Source of the DNA: Paenibacillus sp. PCH8
GTDB lineage: Bacteria > Bacillota > Bacilli > Paenibacillales > Paenibacillaceae
Assembly (NCBI RefSeq): GCF_002968835.1
Contig: NZ_PKQK01000001.1
Coordinates: 1,798,001-1,862,000 of the forward strand
Direction of reading: 5' to 3'
Length of the DNA: 64,000 nucleotides
Under the pieces are notes generated by a model. That model had not been told where the DNA came from and ran no database searches. It saw only the letters and a list, made by a program, of their open reading frames with translations. How positions within the stretch are numbered: the stretch's first letter is position 1; the number at the start of each line of letters is the position of its first letter. The position numbers and the translations under genes are program-made. Of this stretch, positions 62,426 to 64,000 are shown in pieces.

Positions 62426-63037
62426 ATGAATACGAAAGAATGGACAGGCATTATCTTGGCCGGAGGGTTATCCAGGCGCATGTGGTCCAACAAAGCCCTG
62501 CTGGAACTGAACGGTTCCGCTGTGCTGGAACAGGTCACGAACGCCATGAGACCCGCGGTATCCCGCATCATTGTTGCTGCCGGGCCGAACGTGACAGCCT
62601 ACAGCGTAATGGGCTACGAATGCATCCAGGATCACTATCCGGGGAAAGGGCCTCTCGCTGGTCTTCATGCGGCACTGGACGCTTCGAATACGGATTGGAA
62701 TCTGGTCTGCGCCTGCGATATGCCACTCCTGCAAACGTCCTTTTTCGATGGTATGAAAACACTGACGAATTCACATGACTCGTATGCCGCGATTGTTCCA
62801 TCACTGGAAGGGCGCGTGCATCCACTTGCAGGTGCATATCACAAGCGTGTGCTCCCTGATCTGGAGCAGCGCCTGATGCAGGATCAGCTGCGGGTCACTC
62901 GCTGGCTTGAAGAGATCGGTTGCCGTTATGTCCAGGCAGATGAGCTTGAGAGAGCAGGTGTCCATCATGTAGCTACACAATTGAGTAACATGAACACTCC
63001 TGAAGAATACGAGCGCATCCGTAATCAAGGCATCTGA
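62426..63037 (+). CDS. mobA: Molybdenum cofactor guanylyltransferase
   Basis: A 203-residue nucleotidyltransferase that adds GMP to molybdopterin, giving the guanine dinucleotide cofactor used by DMSO-reductase-type enzymes. IILAGGLSRRMWSNKALLELNG is the LAGGxSxRMG-x2-K motif, with Trp in place of the usual Gly after RM. DHYPGKGPLAGLHAAL and VCACDMPLL carry the substrate and metal sites. NTPEEYERI is the standard C-terminal motif. AAGGAGG at 62412-62418 precedes the ATG. It likely supplies the molybdopterin oxidoreductase at 44-46 kb. The last 13 bases overlap the convergent AraC gene. Confidence 0.92.
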   Translation: MNTKEWTGIILAGGLSRRMWSNKALLELNGSAVLEQVTNAMRPAVSRIIVAAGPNVTAYSVMGYECIQDHYPGKGPLAGLHAALDASNTDWNLVCACDMPLLQTSFFDGMKTLTNSHDSYAAIVPSLEGRVHPLAGAYHKRVLPDLEQRLMQDQLRVTRWLEEIGCRYVQADELERAGVHHVATQLSNMNTPEEYERIRNQGI

Positions 63038-63996
63038 CCGAAAATCGATCGGTGAGATACCGGATCACGGGATACATCTGCATGATGGTTCCGATATTGA
63101 AGCGGGCTCTGGCCTGTCCAGCGCTTGAATTGTCTGCTGAAATGAGACAGATGGGTGTACCCCAATTTCCACGCAATTTCCCCAAGAGACAGCTCTGGTT
63201 GTTCGATCAGCACTTTGGCTTCTTGCAGCTTCAGGCTGGACAGATACGCCCGCGGCGATTGTCCGAACACCTTGCGAAAGACCTGCAAACCATATCCTGG
63301 GCTGATGCCAAACGAGGATATAATCTGTTCTACTTTGACCGTGGATACACTGCCTTCTTTGGTCCGAAGTTGGGCATAGAATGCCTGCTTGATCGCCTCC
63401 GCTATAGCTCCCGCATAGTGCATGGCCGTTGGGGCTGGCGCGTGTGAAGCAGTGATGGAAGTGGTGGACTCAGGTTCATTGTCAGCGGCTTGAGACAACA
63501 GGGCGAACAATTCAAACATGCGTGCCTGCATGATCATTTTGTCGGTGGACGTGTAGGCCTCGGTTATGTTAATCATGCCCATCCAGTTCTCCAGCACAAC
63601 ACGAATCTTCATATTATCTGCCGTACCTGCTGCGTAGATTCTACTATGTTGTGACATCAACTTCAGGATGAAGACGGGATCATCCACATTAAAATGAGCG
63701 CTGAAATAAGTCATGCCTTCCGTAGATATGCATTGATTCGTATGTTTGAATCCGGGAGGGATGAGGAGAATGGAACCTTCCTCCACGGTATAGGTGTAGC
63801 CATGAATGACACTTTCCTGAGTGCCTTCGATAATCAACATAATTTCAAAGCCCGGATGTGATTCCTCCGGCATCGCCCATCCAAATGGAACTTGTTGGCT
63901 GTGCGCACCATAGAATTTAATGTTACAGTCGATAATAGGCAGCCAGTGGGCCAGCGTATGGTGGGGCATTTCTCGGAGCTGGGATCGGATATCCAT
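63025..63996 (-). CDS. AraC-family transcriptional regulator
   Basis: A 323-residue regulator. The N-terminal cupin sensor domain (about 25-110: HPGFEIMLIIEGTQESVIHGYTYTVEEGSILLIPPGFKH in pieces) joins a helical linker and two C-terminal helix-turn-helix motifs (about 215-305: VEQIISSFGISPGYGLQVFRKVFGQSPRAYL and LSLGEIAWKLGYTHLSHFSRQFKRWTG). The ATG at 63994-63996 is four bases from the window edge, so its ribosome site cannot be seen and a longer start outside is possible. Effector and targets unknown. Its 3' end overlaps mobA on the opposite strand. Confidence 0.88.
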   Translation of the reverse strand: MDIRSQLREMPHHTLAHWLPIIDCNIKFYGAHSQQVPFGWAMPEESHPGFEIMLIIEGTQESVIHGYTYTVEEGSILLIPPGFKHTNQCISTEGMTYFSAHFNVDDPVFILKLMSQHSRIYAAGTADNMKIRVVLENWMGMINITEAYTSTDKMIMQARMFELFALLSQAADNEPESTTSITASHAPAPTAMHYAGAIAEAIKQAFYAQLRTKEGSVSTVKVEQIISSFGISPGYGLQVFRKVFGQSPRAYLSSLKLQEAKVLIEQPELSLGEIAWKLGYTHLSHFSRQFKRWTGQSPLQYRNHHADVSRDPVSHRSIFGQMP

Positions 63997-64000
63997 TATA

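Overview
The window looks like a chromosomal segment of a Paenibacillus-type endospore-forming Bacillota. Evidence: a GerA-type germinant receptor operon, an S-layer protein with three SLH domains, strong AGGAGG-type ribosome sites with frequent TTG/GTG starts, Fur/Rex/FNR-style operators, about 50% GC, and a glutaminyl-tRNA synthetase, which Bacillus lacks. The genus is inferred; no rRNA or tRNA gene is present to confirm it.

Layout. 1-2000: the tail of an unknown gene, then an intact IS1182-family element whose right end forms an intrinsic terminator. 2.1-6.3 kb: a four-gene spore germinant receptor operon (A, C, a small two-helix D-like protein, B). 6.4-13.4 kb: a HemD-like protein, a cobyrinate synthase remnant, an SDR enzyme, a ThuA-like protein, a phasin-like/UbiB pair and a SulP anion transporter behind a long leader. 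13.4-14.6 kb: a gene-free stretch of four different repeat types. 14.6-16.2 kb: a DEAD-box helicase with a very long Gly/Ser/Arg tail.

16.7-32.6 kb is the most unusual part. A run of seven same-strand genes encodes a secreted/membrane VWA protein, a large tubulin/FtsZ-like GTPase, an 852-residue unknown protein, a second membrane VWA protein, a small unknown protein, a zinc-ribbon P-loop GTPase, and a very large membrane-anchored protein resembling the 'GTPase-associated protein' class. A divergent zinc-ribbon membrane protein with a tiny membrane partner sits upstream, and the shared promoter region carries three 11-bp-spaced direct repeats like a PhoP/OmpR-type site. Two NTPases, two MIDAS-bearing VWA proteins and membrane anchors suggest an envelope-linked, nucleotide-switched assembly. 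Its job is unknown; a conflict or stress role is one possibility.

32.9-49.1 kb mixes iron and redox functions: a Fur-controlled siderophore ATPase, glutathione peroxidase, a water-forming NADH oxidase with three Rex/FNR-like operators, the S-layer protein, a FocA/NirC channel with an FNR-like site at about -41.5, a molybdopterin oxidoreductase, a siderophore-binding lipoprotein and a Btr-like AraC regulator. mobA at 62.4 kb could supply the molybdenum cofactor.

49.2-64 kb: a LacI regulator with a GH94 phosphorylase and three near-identical operators, a MerR-methyltransferase fusion with its own operator, acetyltransferases, an atypical SDR, DUF2164, glnS, an MFS transporter, mobA and an AraC regulator. 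Three repeat families occur twice each in the window with conserved geometry. Two genes are each interrupted by one missing G in a GGGGG run, which points to assembly error or homopolymer slippage rather than decay.
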